In this document: in pieces, positions 7,916-15,372 of the stretch | Position numbering within the stretch: the first letter of the stretch is position 1 | Layout of the letters: each line of letters opens with the position of its first letter | NCBI RefSeq assembly: GCF_001720395.1 | Contig: NZ_MDTU01000008.1 | Coordinates: forward strand, 1 to 40,180 | DNA: 40,180 nucleotides | Direction of reading: 5' to 3' | From: Piscirickettsia litoralis | GTDB lineage: Bacteria; Pseudomonadota; Gammaproteobacteria; Piscirickettsiales; Piscirickettsiaceae | Position numbers and translations under genes: made by a program | The notes under the pieces: model-generated | Told to the model about the DNA's origin: nothing | What the model saw: only the letters and a program-made list of their open reading frames with translations | The model's database searches: none

Positions 7916-8827
7916 GTGGCTGTTTCAAAAAATTCATCGCTATCAGATATGAGTGAGCAATTACTAAGACAGAGAAGAAACTTATTAATTACTTGCCTAA
8001 TTTTAACTGTATCACTAATCATTATAATGTTTAACCAACACGTCAGCTTAACTTCATCAAGTTTATTTGGTTTAATTTCTCTTGAGTACCCCAAGAATCC
8101 AGGCATGCCGGATATTCATTACTGGGTGCTAGGCTTACTTATTCTATTTTTTGTATATTTCTGGTTTAGATTTGATTTGGCGTTCAACAAATATGAGGAA
8201 CCACATTATAAAAAAAGTATTGCTTCGGCAATGATAAATATCATTCTAAACAAGAAAAAAATCAAGCATTATGGAGATATTTTAAAAAGCAATGAAATAA
8301 TAGAACCTTTAAAAAAAGAAGCATCAACACAAAAAGTAACTCCTGAAGAATATTTTAATAAACCACAAACCAGACCTTGGTTTTTCCCAGCAATCAATCA
8401 ACTAAGATGGTTGCCTATTGGCACATTCTTAAAGGTAGATGTTCAAGCAGAGAAAAAAACAGACTCCCATGCCATCGGCCCTTTTTTAAATGCGCCAGAG
8501 TATAAATATTGGCTATTTTATAAGTCATCATATGGACCGGGCAACGACATAACAAGTATTGTTGGAAACACTCATCTTATGCTTTTTAAGTCAAGACTAA
8601 AAAGGTTACAATGCATTTTTATACTTAAATTTACACTTTTCTTTCGCGACGACCACATACTAGACTATAAAATGCCTAAATGGTTATCCATATTCACATT
8701 AGTATTAGTAATTAATCATTTAATTCCTGCCATTTTCAACATACATCTACCTTTATCTAAACAAATAGAGCTTATCTCATTTATGATTTTTTTCGTTCTA
8801 TGTTTCTATTTTGCTCGTAGAAATTAA
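7916..8827 (+). CDS. multi-pass membrane protein of unknown function
   Basis: 303 residues from GTG 7916 (CAGGG six bases upstream); an in-frame ATG at 7949 is the alternative. Four hydrophobic segments are visible: about 22-40, 70-85, 258-275 and 286-300, two at each end. Between them is a large soluble domain with KWKYWLFYKSS-like aromatic stretches (YKYWLFYKSSYGPGND). It is on the plus strand, diverging from the late promoter, so it is likely expressed independently. I do not recognise a family. Superinfection exclusion or surface modification are possible but only suggested by topology and context. Confidence 0.65.
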   Translation: MAVSKNSSLSDMSEQLLRQRRNLLITCLILTVSLIIIMFNQHVSLTSSSLFGLISLEYPKNPGMPDIHYWVLGLLILFFVYFWFRFDLAFNKYEEPHYKKSIASAMINIILNKKKIKHYGDILKSNEIIEPLKKEASTQKVTPEEYFNKPQTRPWFFPAINQLRWLPIGTFLKVDVQAEKKTDSHAIGPFLNAPEYKYWLFYKSSYGPGNDITSIVGNTHLMLFKSRLKRLQCIFILKFTLFFRDDHILDYKMPKWLSIFTLVLVINHLIPAIFNIHLPLSKQIELISFMIFFVLCFYFARRN

Positions 8828-8842
8828 CACTTATTGCACCCA

Positions 8843-8863
8843 CCCCCTATACAAAACAGGGGG
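8843..8863. terminator. hairpin between convergent genes
   Basis: CCCCCT and AGGGGG form a strong stem with a nine-base loop between the membrane-protein gene and the toxin gene. Neither side has a clear T-run, so it is a terminator candidate only. Confidence 0.35.
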
Positions 8864-8891
8864 GAAAAGGAGAAAATGCGAGCTGTAATAG

Positions 8892-9197
8892 TTAATACGT
8901 CGATAACTTTTGCAGTATATGAACAGCTCTTTTATATGCTGCGCTACGCTCCCTCTTTCCGGCGGTGATAAGAACTAGGAGCAATTTATTATCCTCAACT
9001 TGATAAACCAGGCGGTAGCCTTCTTTCATAAGTTTAATTTTATAACAATCTTCTAACTCATCACTCAACCTTGCACTAGCAACGTGAGGGTTTTCCATGC
9101 GCTTCTTGAGGTGCTTTTTAAAAGTTTCCTTTATGTTTTCGGGGAGCTTCTGCCAATCTTTTTTTGAGTTCTTATTATAGAAAGCAAGCTTATAGGT
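8892..9197 (-). CDS. RelE/StbE-type toxin (mRNA interferase family)
   Basis: 101 residues starting MTYKLAFYNKNSKKDWQKLP. The pattern F..KA.KDW.KL....K..FKK.L..R, followed by DCYKIKLMKEGYRLVYQVED and ITAGKRERSAAYK, is typical of RelE/StbE toxins with conserved Lys/Arg residues for ribosome-dependent mRNA cleavage. The start overlaps the antitoxin stop by eight bases, the usual coupled order antitoxin-toxin. It probably stabilises the extrachromosomal element by post-segregational killing. Confidence 0.88.
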   Translation of the reverse strand, partial: TYKLAFYNKNSKKDWQKLPENIKETFKKHLKKRMENPHVASARLSDELEDCYKIKLMKEGYRLVYQVEDNKLLLVLITAGKRERSAAYKRAVHILQKLSTY

Positions 9198-9447
9198 CAT
9201 CCAGATCGACCTCAATTAAGTCTCTTGGCTCCTCTAAACGTTTGCGTGTCTCAAGCTGTAGGCTCAGGTCATCAACTAAATTCATAAGCTTCTCAAAAGT
9301 ATCTTGAGCAATAAGATACCCTTCTGGATGATTACGGTTAAAAAGAGCAATAGGGGCATCCTCTTCTTTTGCCTGCCTCAATAGCTGACCAATACTATTT
9401 TTAGCCTCTGTCAAACTTGCTGTATGCTCTGCATAGATACGTGCCAT
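9190..9447 (-). CDS. StbD/YefM-type antitoxin
   Basis: 85 residues with an N-terminal Phd/YefM-like DNA-binding part (ASLTEAKNSIGQLLRQAKEEDAPIALFNRNHPEGYLIAQDTFEKL). An acidic, probably disordered C-terminus (RDLIEVDLDDL) should wrap the toxin. It partners the RelE-type toxin immediately downstream. A minus-strand TATAAT near 9491-9486 is a likely -10 box about 40 bp upstream, and autoregulation is expected for the family. It lacks the TGTAC boxes seen near the solitary antitoxin at 12.3 kb. Confidence 0.85.
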   Translation of the reverse strand: MARIYAEHTASLTEAKNSIGQLLRQAKEEDAPIALFNRNHPEGYLIAQDTFEKLMNLVDDLSLQLETRKRLEEPRDLIEVDLDDL

Positions 9448-9608
9448 AACAATCTCACTATCAATTCACTACTAACTTCGCTAATTATAGCCCATTTAAT
9501 AGGACATTTAAAAGCACTATTAGTTTCTCTTTTCAGAAGTGATCGAATACAACCCAATAAACTCAGGGTGAAAGCAGGCCACCGCCTTGCCTGCCCTCTT
9601 CTAAGTCC

Positions 9609-9937
9609 ATGTATATTTAGCAAAAGTTTTTATTTTGATTATAAGGGCCTGTGAGGGGCTTATATTCGACGTTTTGTCACCGCAGGTTCGTGGCAAGTAG
9701 ATATGTTTATGAGGTAAAGCCATTTAAGCGACCTAATCGCTCCACTGCGCCGATTTACGTCAATTTAACAAATATTATTATAAACATTGTACTGTTTAAT
9801 TGATTTATTTGTACAATTTACTATTATTAAGGTAGCAGGACAGCAAAGAGCACCCCACCGCAACGACCAACATTCACCCGGACGCTGAGGAGAGGGGAGG
9901 CTGGGCGCTCGCTAATTGCAAAACTAAGCCATAAACA
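9609..9937. repeat. left arm of a long inverted repeat
   Basis: About 329 bp matching the reverse complement of 11884-12213 at roughly nine bases in ten by hand alignment. Shared blocks include ATGTATATTTAG at the outer end, a run covering AAGCGACCTAATCGCTCCACT, a pair of TGTAC boxes (9788 and 9810), and a GC-rich inner block with GAGGAGAGGGGAG. There is no transposase inside the enclosed 1.9 kb. Function unknown: recombination arms, replication element or duplicated control region. Confidence 0.9.
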
Positions 9938-9962
9938 CAAAAAAGCCCGCGCGTTGCGGGCT
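9938..9962 (-). terminator. terminator of the inverted-repeat cassette operon
   Basis: Minus strand AGCCCGC, five-base loop, GCGGGCT, then six T. It follows the last cassette gene by 18 bp and abuts the inner end of the left arm, so cassette transcription probably stops before the arm. Confidence 0.85.
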
Positions 9963-9979
9963 ATCTTGATCTGATTATC

Positions 9980-10768
9980 TTAAGCGGCTTTTTGTCTGTT
10001 GTTTTTTGTTTGTCTGTATATCTCAGCCCTTGCCTCGGCTGTCTTTAACTTTTGCATCGTGTTTAAATTGATATAAATAATCTGCCCCTTTGCCTTCTTT
10101 GTGCTTTGAACAAATACTTCTATCATACTTGTGTTGTAATAGACTTTCGTGACTGTAAAATCGTGAACTCTATCCACCCCCTCAACATTTTTTAAGGCGA
10201 TTTCTTGAAAGCGTTCTTGCTCTCTGTAATGCCCAGGCACAAGCAACCACTCAACACCATTTATACTTAATGCGGGCTTATGTATCCACCCGTTATAGTA
10301 GGTATGGTGCATTAATTTATTATGCCAGTTATCTATTTTTAAGTGGCTCACCTCTTTGCTTGCTAAAAATATTAAATTATTCAGCCTGGCTTGTTCTTTT
10401 ACCATTCTGTTTATAAAATCCTTTTCTATCTTTAACAAATACTCGCCGGTTTCTATCATACACTGCGCGCCGCTTAGCCTTCTTAATCGTTCAGGCATTT
10501 TATAATTGACTTTAAAAAAGCGTTTAGATGTTCGCATAAGCTTTGCTAGTTCAGGCTTGTTAATCAGCTCTACTGGTTCAAACTCTCGAAAAGCTAGATT
10601 TTCATAAAGGGTTATATCTCCACTGTGATGATCAAAGCTGCGCCCAGAACCATAACAAGCTATAGCCTCACGAATACACCTTAAATCAAACCGCCCCCAA
10701 TGAAAGCCGAGGGGTGTTTCTTTTTTTCCTTGTTGTAGTTCTTCATTGATAACAATAACATCACTCAT
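9980..10768 (-). CDS. unknown protein of the inverted-repeat cassette
   Basis: About 262 residues starting MSDVIVINEELQQGKKE, with AAGGA nine bases before this ATG; an upstream reading from 10822 lacks such a signal. No membrane segment or signal peptide. Notable stretches are FHWGRFDLRCIREAIACYGSG, a basic central region (MPERLRRLSGAQC), a His/Trp-rich stretch (IDNWHNKLMHHTYYNGWIHK), and a basic C-terminus (YRQTKNNRQKAA). I do not recognise a family. Being the largest gene of a cassette with a J-domain protein inside long inverted repeats, it could be a DNA-binding or replication factor; this is inference. Confidence 0.7.
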   Translation of the reverse strand: MSDVIVINEELQQGKKETPLGFHWGRFDLRCIREAIACYGSGRSFDHHSGDITLYENLAFREFEPVELINKPELAKLMRTSKRFFKVNYKMPERLRRLSGAQCMIETGEYLLKIEKDFINRMVKEQARLNNLIFLASKEVSHLKIDNWHNKLMHHTYYNGWIHKPALSINGVEWLLVPGHYREQERFQEIALKNVEGVDRVHDFTVTKVYYNTSMIEVFVQSTKKAKGQIIYINLNTMQKLKTAEARAEIYRQTKNNRQKAA

Positions 10769-10824
10769 TGCATTAATTCCTTTTAACTTAAGAGGGGAAA
10801 GGGTGACGACTGCCACCCCCAAAA

Positions 10825-11406
10825 TTAAGCTTGTGCAAAGCTCAAGCGGTTTTGCTTGTTTTTACCCTTGTACTTGCTAGAGCCATGTGTGGCGCGTATT
10901 TTATCCATATTCCAACCCGTTCGACGCGCTGAGCGTTTTGTTTTTTCGCTCTCAGGGTTAAACACCCAACAGCCTTTATTTTTTGCCCATTTCCAGCCCG
11001 CTGTTTTCATCTCTTCGCGGGTGGCCTTGTGTTGCTCCCCTCTTAAGTCAGTGTGTAGATATAACCACACTCCACACACTTCTAAATCTAAACTATCAAA
11101 GTCTTTAAATGCTGCGAGTGCTTCCTTTAGTTTTTCAATGATTGCATCGTTTGCGTATTGCTTTGAGTAGTTCGCGTTGTATTGCTCATCTTTGGCAAAT
11201 ATTTCGCTTGCATTCACCTCGCTAAGCCCTTTTAAAATATTCCAGGCTTGCAGTAGCGCTTGCATTAATTCCTTGCTGCCGCCCTCGCGGTCAGGGTGAT
11301 ATTTCATCGTTAAACGCTTATAAGTTTTCTTAATCTCCAAGGCTGAAAAAATGCCACTTGTTAGGCCGAAAATTTTAAGAGCTTGCTTGATCGTGAAGTT
11401 ATCCAT
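10825..11406 (-). CDS. J-domain protein (DnaJ-like co-chaperone)
   Basis: 193 residues. The N-terminal J domain spans about residues 5-60 with the essential HPD at 37-39 (KYHPDREGG), which stimulates host DnaK ATPase. The C-terminal part (VCGVWLYLHTDLRGEQHKATREEMKTAGWKWAKNKGCWVFNPE) matches a domain common in mobile-element J proteins. AAGGAAAT precedes the ATG. DnaJ/DnaK remodel initiator complexes in lambda and P1 replication, so a replication role is plausible. It is the middle gene of the inverted-repeat cassette. Confidence 0.88.
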   Translation of the reverse strand: MDNFTIKQALKIFGLTSGIFSALEIKKTYKRLTMKYHPDREGGSKELMQALLQAWNILKGLSEVNASEIFAKDEQYNANYSKQYANDAIIEKLKEALAAFKDFDSLDLEVCGVWLYLHTDLRGEQHKATREEMKTAGWKWAKNKGCWVFNPESEKTKRSARRTGWNMDKIRATHGSSKYKGKNKQNRLSFAQA

Positions 11407-11483
11407 TGCTATATTTCCTTATGTAAGTGTGTCCAATACTTGCAAGGCTGCTAGGTGCGTCCAACACCTAACAGCAGTTGGTT

Positions 11484-11768
11484 TTAAGCGGTTAGTCTAG
11501 TTTTGCGGCTGGCTAACCGTTGCCCTTCTAGGTAGTCATTGACCAATAAATCAATTTCACCTCGTGACGTGTTCAGCATTACATCAGCAACACCCCCTAA
11601 TTTTTTGATCACTTTCGCCCGTGAGCGCTCTTGCAAGTATTTTGCAGCCTCAAAGTAGGCTGTTAACACTTGGCGCTCATCGTTAAAAATGAAAAGTTTG
11701 TTATTTAGATAAACATCAACCAGTTTGTTATACACGGCGATGATTGAGTTTTGTTTTAGCTTTTCCAT
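11484..11768 (-). CDS. small helical protein, first gene of the inverted-repeat cassette
   Basis: 94 residues, predicted mostly helical (IIAVYNKLVDVYLNNKLFIF, LTAYFEAAKYLQERSRAKVIKKLGG), with a basic end (GQRLASRKTRLTA). AAAGGAAA precedes ATG at a good distance. A perfect TATAAT lies about 45 bp upstream with TGTAC boxes next to it, so the gene heads a three-gene operon with its own promoter. No family recognised. Size and charge would suit a small regulator or DNA-binding accessory protein, but no motif proves it. Confidence 0.65.
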   Translation of the reverse strand: MEKLKQNSIIAVYNKLVDVYLNNKLFIFNDERQVLTAYFEAAKYLQERSRAKVIKKLGGVADVMLNTSRGEIDLLVNDYLEGQRLASRKTRLTA

Positions 11769-11814
11769 AAGCTAGTTTCCTTTTAGAGGTAAGTAAGAGT
11801 CATTTCTTACTTAC

Positions 11815-11861
11815 ATTATAAGTATGGCTCACTGTACAAATTATGCAAGTATTTTGTACAA
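11815..11861 (-). promoter_or_regulatory. cassette promoter with paired TGTAC boxes
   Basis: Minus strand: TTGTACAA (11861-11854) and TGTACA (11838-11833) with starts 22 bp apart, two helical turns. TATAAT (11820-11815) follows 12 bp after the second box. The -35 is weak, and the boxes sit where a repressor would block polymerase. TGTACA is the core known for YefM/Phd operators. Confidence 0.55.
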
Positions 11862-11883
11862 TTATTTTAATGTTTTTTGTATT

Positions 11884-12213
11884 TTGTTTATAGCTTAGTT
11901 TTTCAATTAGCGAGCGCCCAGGCTCCCCTCTCCTCGGCGTCCGGGTGAATGTTGGTCGTTGCGGTGGGGGTCTCTTTGCTGTCCTGCTACTTTAATAATA
12001 GTAAATTGTACAAATAAATCAATTAAATAGTACAATGTTTATAATGATATTTGTTAAATTGACGTAAATCGGCAGAGTGGAGCGATTAGGTCGCTTAAAT
12101 AGCTTAACCTCATAAACATGACTACTTGCCACAAGCCAACGAAGGCAAAACATCGAATATAAGCCCCTTACAAGCCCTTAGAATCAAAATAAAAAATTTA
12201 TCTAAATATACAT
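11884..12213. repeat. right arm of the long inverted repeat
   Basis: About 330 bp, the inverted partner of 9609-9937. It contains TTGTACAA at 12006-12013 and AGTACAA at 12029-12035, the same box pair as the left arm. The outer end stops about 90 bp before the Phd-like gene. The two arms enclose 1.95 kb, transcribed toward the left arm. Confidence 0.9.
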
Positions 12214-12224
12214 AGCAGTTAAAT

Positions 12225-12275
12225 TTGTACTTTTATAAGCTATTTCTGTACATTTTAGAGCTAATCACCCATAAT
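12225..12275 (+). promoter_or_regulatory. promoter of the Phd-like gene with paired TGTAC boxes
   Basis: TTGTAC (12225-12230) and TGTACA (12247-12252), starts 21 bp apart. The second box also serves as a -35 (4 of 6) with a 17-bp spacer to CATAAT (12270-12275). GGGAG follows at 12290-12294 before ATG 12302. Overlap of box and promoter suggests autorepression. Confidence 0.6.
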
Positions 12276-12301
12276 AAAAATAACAGCATGGGAGAACAGC
12301 A

Positions 12302-12517
12302 ATGAGCAAACAATACAGTTTAAGCGAGTTTCGTAAAAACGTGTCTCAAATTATCGGTGACGTCTGCGAGGGAGAAAGTGTAGCAGTAGCGACTCACGGT
12401 AAAAACCCGGTCCAGATTATTACCGTTGAAGAATACCAAGAGCTATTAAAAGCAAAAGAAGTTTACGACGCCATTAACATTATGAAAAAAATGCAGTCCA
12501 CTACAGAAACGGCCTAG
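12302..12517 (+). CDS. solitary Phd/YefM-family antitoxin-like regulator
   Basis: 71 residues: MSKQYSLSEFRKNVSQIIGD, then VAVATHGKNPVQIITVEEYQELL, the Phd/YefM DNA-binding fold. The C-terminal tail is short (MKKMQSTTETA). No toxin gene follows: the next gene is convergent, with its stop overlapping by four bases. It may be an orphan antitoxin acting as a repressor, or it may antagonise a host toxin. Its promoter carries TGTAC boxes like those in the adjacent inverted-repeat cassette, so I infer that it regulates both. Confidence 0.85.
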   Translation: MSKQYSLSEFRKNVSQIIGDVCEGESVAVATHGKNPVQIITVEEYQELLKAKEVYDAINIMKKMQSTTETA

Positions 12518-12909
12518 AAGTTAATCGGACGTGATAAGCAACCTTTGAGATAAAGCACTCCTTGGCTTTTATATTTGAACCATGATGCTTTTTTAATGTT
12601 GTTATCTTGTCGTTTGCGCTCTGTTGAGCCTTCTGCACAATACTCAAGCACTAGCACCCTCGCAATTTGTGCATCTTCAGGGCCGCTTGTAAATAAACAA
12701 GCCACATTGCTATTAATTTGTTCCGCTTCTTGATCTTCAAGATTAAGATATGGCATGCCTGCAATATAGCCACCATGCACTCGCATCCCACCATACTTAC
12801 AAATCGACATAAAAATCGACTGCGGCCAACCCACGGAGTCCGCATAGCGTTGCACACAATCACCCCAATTTTTTAATTTAATTTCTATTTGCTGATTGGT
12901 TAGCGGCAT
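12514..12909 (-). CDS. Q-like late antitermination protein (putative)
   Basis: 131 residues. The layout resembles small phage Q/antitermination proteins: an N-terminal NWGDCVQRYADSVGWPQS, a middle GGYIAGMPYLNLEDQEAEQINSNVACL, then a C-terminal helix-turn region (ARVLVLEYCAEGSTERKRQDNNIKKAS...) ending LYLKGCLS. It lies at the end of the early operon, as Q does in lambda. The putative target is the late leader at 7.75-7.86 kb. Between SSB and this gene lies a palindrome identical to the par sites. Family assignment is by pattern only; a RusA-like or unrelated small protein cannot be excluded. Confidence 0.5.
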   Translation of the reverse strand: MPLTNQQIEIKLKNWGDCVQRYADSVGWPQSIFMSICKYGGMRVHGGYIAGMPYLNLEDQEAEQINSNVACLFTSGPEDAQIARVLVLEYCAEGSTERKRQDNNIKKASWFKYKSQGVLYLKGCLSRPINF

Positions 12910-13041
12910 AGCTCCCCCTATACTAAATTTGCAATTAAAATGACTCTTCGCACAAACTTACAATTCTTGAATTTCAGCGCTGTTGCTAAAGCTTGCTTAG
13001 GTTAATGGTATAATTATGGTTATCTGGTTTATTGAGTATTT

Positions 13042-13053
13042 TATGTATACATA
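13042..13053. promoter_or_regulatory. par-type palindrome upstream of the Q-like gene
   Basis: TATGTATACATA, identical to the palindromes upstream of parA (25475) and between parA and parB (26356). It lies 133 bp upstream of the Q-like start and 20 bp after the SSB stop, in a non-coding gap. A possible operator for the RHH partition protein. Confidence 0.55.
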
Positions 13054-13072
13054 GTTTTCACTGTTTACATAT

Positions 13073-13540
13073 TCAAAAGGGTATATCCTCTCCAATCTGT
13101 TCAATCGCTACTGAACGATTTTGCTCTTGGCTCGCTATAAACGCTTGTTGACCTGGCGACTGCTGTAGGGGTGCTTTTTGTTGGGGTTGCTGTTGCACTC
13201 TATCCCTGTCTCCACCCCCTAGCATTTGCATATTTTTACCAACGATTTCGGTGGTATAACGGTCTTTTCCTTCGCTATCTTTCCATTTACGCGTTTTTAT
13301 TTTTCCCTCAACGTAAACCTGAGCACCTTTTCTTAGATAGTCTTTTGCTATGTTTGCTAGACCGCTAAACAACACAATACGATGCCACTCTGTGCTTTCT
13401 TGATTCACGCCATGCTGATCTTTCCACTGCTCTGAGGTCGCCACTGATAGCGTTGCAACAGCATCACCGCCTTGGGTATAACGAACATCGGGGTCTTGGC
13501 CTAAACGACCGACAATAATAACCTTGTTTACACCGCGCAT
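13073..13540 (-). CDS. ssb: single-stranded DNA-binding protein
   Basis: 155 residues. OB-fold with [59 protein letters not shown] and [16 protein letters not shown] Gln/Pro-rich linker leads to the acidic tip ending EDIPF, which docks partner proteins. It covers single-stranded DNA during phage or plasmid replication. It overlaps the upstream gene by 13 bp and is the second-last gene of the early operon. Confidence 0.97.
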   Translation of the reverse strand: MRGVNKVIIVGRLGQDPDVRYTQGGDAVATLSVATSEQWKDQHGVNQESTEWHRIVLFSGLANIAKDYLRKGAQVYVEGKIKTRKWKDSEGKDRYTTEIVGKNMQMLGGGDRDRVQQQPQQKAPLQQSPGQQAFIASQEQNRSVAIEQIGEDIPF

Positions 13541-13827
13541 TTAGCCATATCCTGCTCAATAAGTTTTTTAAATTTTACTCTTACCCTATTATCAAACTTA
13601 TTTAGCAAATCTTTTTGTAATTGTTTAGAGTATGGCTCTACTACTTCCAACTCATAATCCATCAGACGGTCAATCAGCATGTTTATAAAGCCTGTAAAGT
13701 AATAGACTTGATTATCTGCTCCAGAAATAGATTCTTCTGTTTCTATAACATTTGTTTCTATATCCTTAAAAACCTTTTCACAATTAACCTCTGCTAACTT
13801 GATTAGTTCTTTATTATGCTTATTCAT
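13528..13827 (-). CDS. small helical protein of unknown function
   Basis: 99 residues starting [20 protein letters not shown] at 13827, an eight-base overlap with the preceding stop; the upstream ATGs at 13860 and 13863 would overlap more. Mostly charged helices ([30 protein letters not shown]). No membrane segment, no recognised motif. Tight coupling on both sides places it in the same polycistron as SSB. Confidence 0.65.
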   Translation of the reverse strand: MNKHNKELIKLAEVNCEKVFKDIETNVIETEESISGADNQVYYFTGFINMLIDRLMDYELEVVEPYSKQLQKDLLNKFDNRVRVKFKKLIEQDMAKCAV

Positions 13828-14215
13828 CAATAACCTCACTTTCTCTACTTTTAAGTTCATCACATATCAATTGATTAATTTTTTTGCTTTCCTGTAGGTT
13901 TTTCTCAGCTTGATCTAAAACAATACTTTGTAGTCGGTTTTCTCTAACCTCAGAAATTAAAAGCGAAATGCCAAATAAAATAGTCGCAATAAGGTCGAAC
14001 CCCCTCTGTAAGTCAGTAAAAAAGCTAAACGCCAGAAATGTAACAATAAAAATGAAACCCGAAACAAAGAGCCACTTATTACTAAACACGTTGAAATGTT
14101 TATGCAAATCCATGCACGCCTGATACTCGCCTATTTTATGGCTTTTTAAGAGCGTCAATATAGCGAGCCTTCTGTCTGGCGTTTCCTCGTCTAATTTAAT
14201 AACCTCATCAACCAT
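13820..14215 (-). CDS. membrane protein with two central helices
   Basis: 131 residues. Two adjoining membrane helices at about 49-66 (LFVSGFIFIVTFLAFSFF) and 74-87 (LIATILFGISLLIS), with a cytoplasmic helical N-terminal part and a long charged coiled-coil-like C-terminus (LDQAEKNLQESKKINQLICDELKS). Function unknown. It belongs to the coupled small-gene chain between the nuclease and SSB. Confidence 0.65.
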   Translation of the reverse strand: MVDEVIKLDEETPDRRLAILTLLKSHKIGEYQACMDLHKHFNVFSNKWLFVSGFIFIVTFLAFSFFTDLQRGFDLIATILFGISLLISEVRENRLQSIVLDQAEKNLQESKKINQLICDELKSRESEVIDE

Positions 14216-14225
14216 AACCCACCCC

Positions 14226-14846
14226 CTAAGATGCTATTTTTTCTAAGGAGTCGGCTTTATATTCATCATATTTCGATATGATAGCTACAATGGCATGCAA
14301 GCAAATTAAATATGATATTGTATAATCATCAAAAGACGCATTCAGATCAATAAAGTCAAAATCATAATCTGTTGTAAAATTAGTTAACGAATCAATTGCG
14401 CTTGTTTCATCAAAAGGGTCTAAAACCTGTTCTTTGATTTCCTCCCAGAGCTTAGCCCTATCTTCTTCACTGTACTCTTCATCATCTTCGATCATATAAT
14501 CAAAGTGATCTTTTACGGCCGTATTAAACACCTCCTCACTAAATTCCTTATGACCTCTAAACGTGCTGTTGCTAACTAGTTTCTCACCCCAATAACAAGG
14601 ATGAATATCTGTACGGCCTCGAAAAAACCGAAACATATCCTCAGTACGACTAAAAACATACGTGCCAAAATCACCACCAATGCATAAATGATAACGCCAG
14701 GTTGTTATCGTAAAGGCATACTCTATCTCGTCATTATGGTTAAACGTTATATGACGGTTGACTCCATCATCTACAACAACCTTTAGTGAGTGGTTTTTTG
14801 TATACTTTAAAAAATCAGCTTTTGCTTGTTTTGCCTGCTCGTCCAT
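14226..14846 (-). CDS. conserved phage protein of unknown function
   Basis: 206 residues. The segment VNRHITFNHNDEIEYAFTITTWRYHLCIGGDFGTYVFSRTEDMFRFFRG belongs to a family I know from many gammaproteobacterial phages and prophages, where it has no assigned function. Acidic middle (YMIEDDEEYSEEDRAKLWEE) and a hydrophobic C-terminal helix (ISYLICLHAIVAIIS). The ATG overlaps the preceding stop by one base (TAATG). Confidence 0.75.
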   Translation of the reverse strand: MDEQAKQAKADFLKYTKNHSLKVVVDDGVNRHITFNHNDEIEYAFTITTWRYHLCIGGDFGTYVFSRTEDMFRFFRGRTDIHPCYWGEKLVSNSTFRGHKEFSEEVFNTAVKDHFDYMIEDDEEYSEEDRAKLWEEIKEQVLDPFDETSAIDSLTNFTTDYDFDFIDLNASFDDYTISYLICLHAIVAIISKYDEYKADSLEKIAS

Positions 14847-15067
14847 TATAATTCCTTAGATTTATCTATACTATTTCTAACTCGGTCTAGTAAAATGCCA
14901 ATGTGCTTATAAGCGACCATTTGTATTGTGAAATTATCCTTATAACACTTCGTTAGGACGTCAAAAATAAAGCCTTTCGCATCCCCGCGCTCAACAAGAT
15001 AATGTGCAATCTCCGCCTCGGTAAACTCACGAGAAAAATCATCTAGCTCCCCAATTTTAGCCATCAC
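14846..15067 (-). CDS. small protein of unknown function
   Basis: 73 residues starting MMAKIGELDDFSREFTEAEI; ATGA overlap with the preceding stop. Predicted helical, soluble, with EIAHYLVERGDAKGFIFDVLTKCYKDN and a final amphipathic stretch. No recognised family; its place in the coupled chain is the only clue. Confidence 0.6.
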   Translation of the reverse strand: MMAKIGELDDFSREFTEAEIAHYLVERGDAKGFIFDVLTKCYKDNFTIQMVAYKHIGILLDRVRNSIDKSKEL

Positions 15068-15372
15068 TGAATCACCCCATCATTAATAGAACCACTGCTT
15101 ATCCTGGTAATTTTCATCTTTCGAAGCAGAGAGTTGTGAATTACATTAAAGACTTCTTTTCTCATTTCTTCGCTAACTTGAGCCGCAGAATCAAGCTGAA
15201 AGGAGATAAAAAGACCTACTATTTTATTTAGGGAATAAACAATATAAGAAACTTGATCACATAAATCAGTCATATTATCGGCATCGGTCATAATTGTATC
15301 TCTAACAAGGTCTAGTATTTTATCCACCTGATGATTTGCTTGCTCTACAAAGCCTTTAGATTCTCTAATCAT
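15064..15372 (-). CDS. small helical protein of unknown function
   Basis: 102 residues, largely helical (FVEQANHQVDKILDLVRDTIMTDADNMTDLCDQVSYIVYSLNKIV, AAQVSEEMRKEVFNVIHNSLLRKM). One segment (VYSLNKIVGLFISFQL) is hydrophobic but too mixed to call a membrane helix. Eight-base overlap with the upstream stop. Unknown function. Confidence 0.6.
   Translation of the reverse strand: MIRESKGFVEQANHQVDKILDLVRDTIMTDADNMTDLCDQVSYIVYSLNKIVGLFISFQLDSAAQVSEEMRKEVFNVIHNSLLRKMKITRISSGSINDGVIQ

Noticed and set aside
7882-8106. Minus-strand frame opposite the start of the membrane protein at 7916
   Set aside because: Shadow of the plus-strand gene; no ribosome site and no recognisable features.
9609-12213. 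An ordinary insertion sequence or composite transposon
   Set aside because: The arms are long and imperfect, no transposase motif is found in the enclosed genes, and I saw no short target duplication immediately outside both ends.
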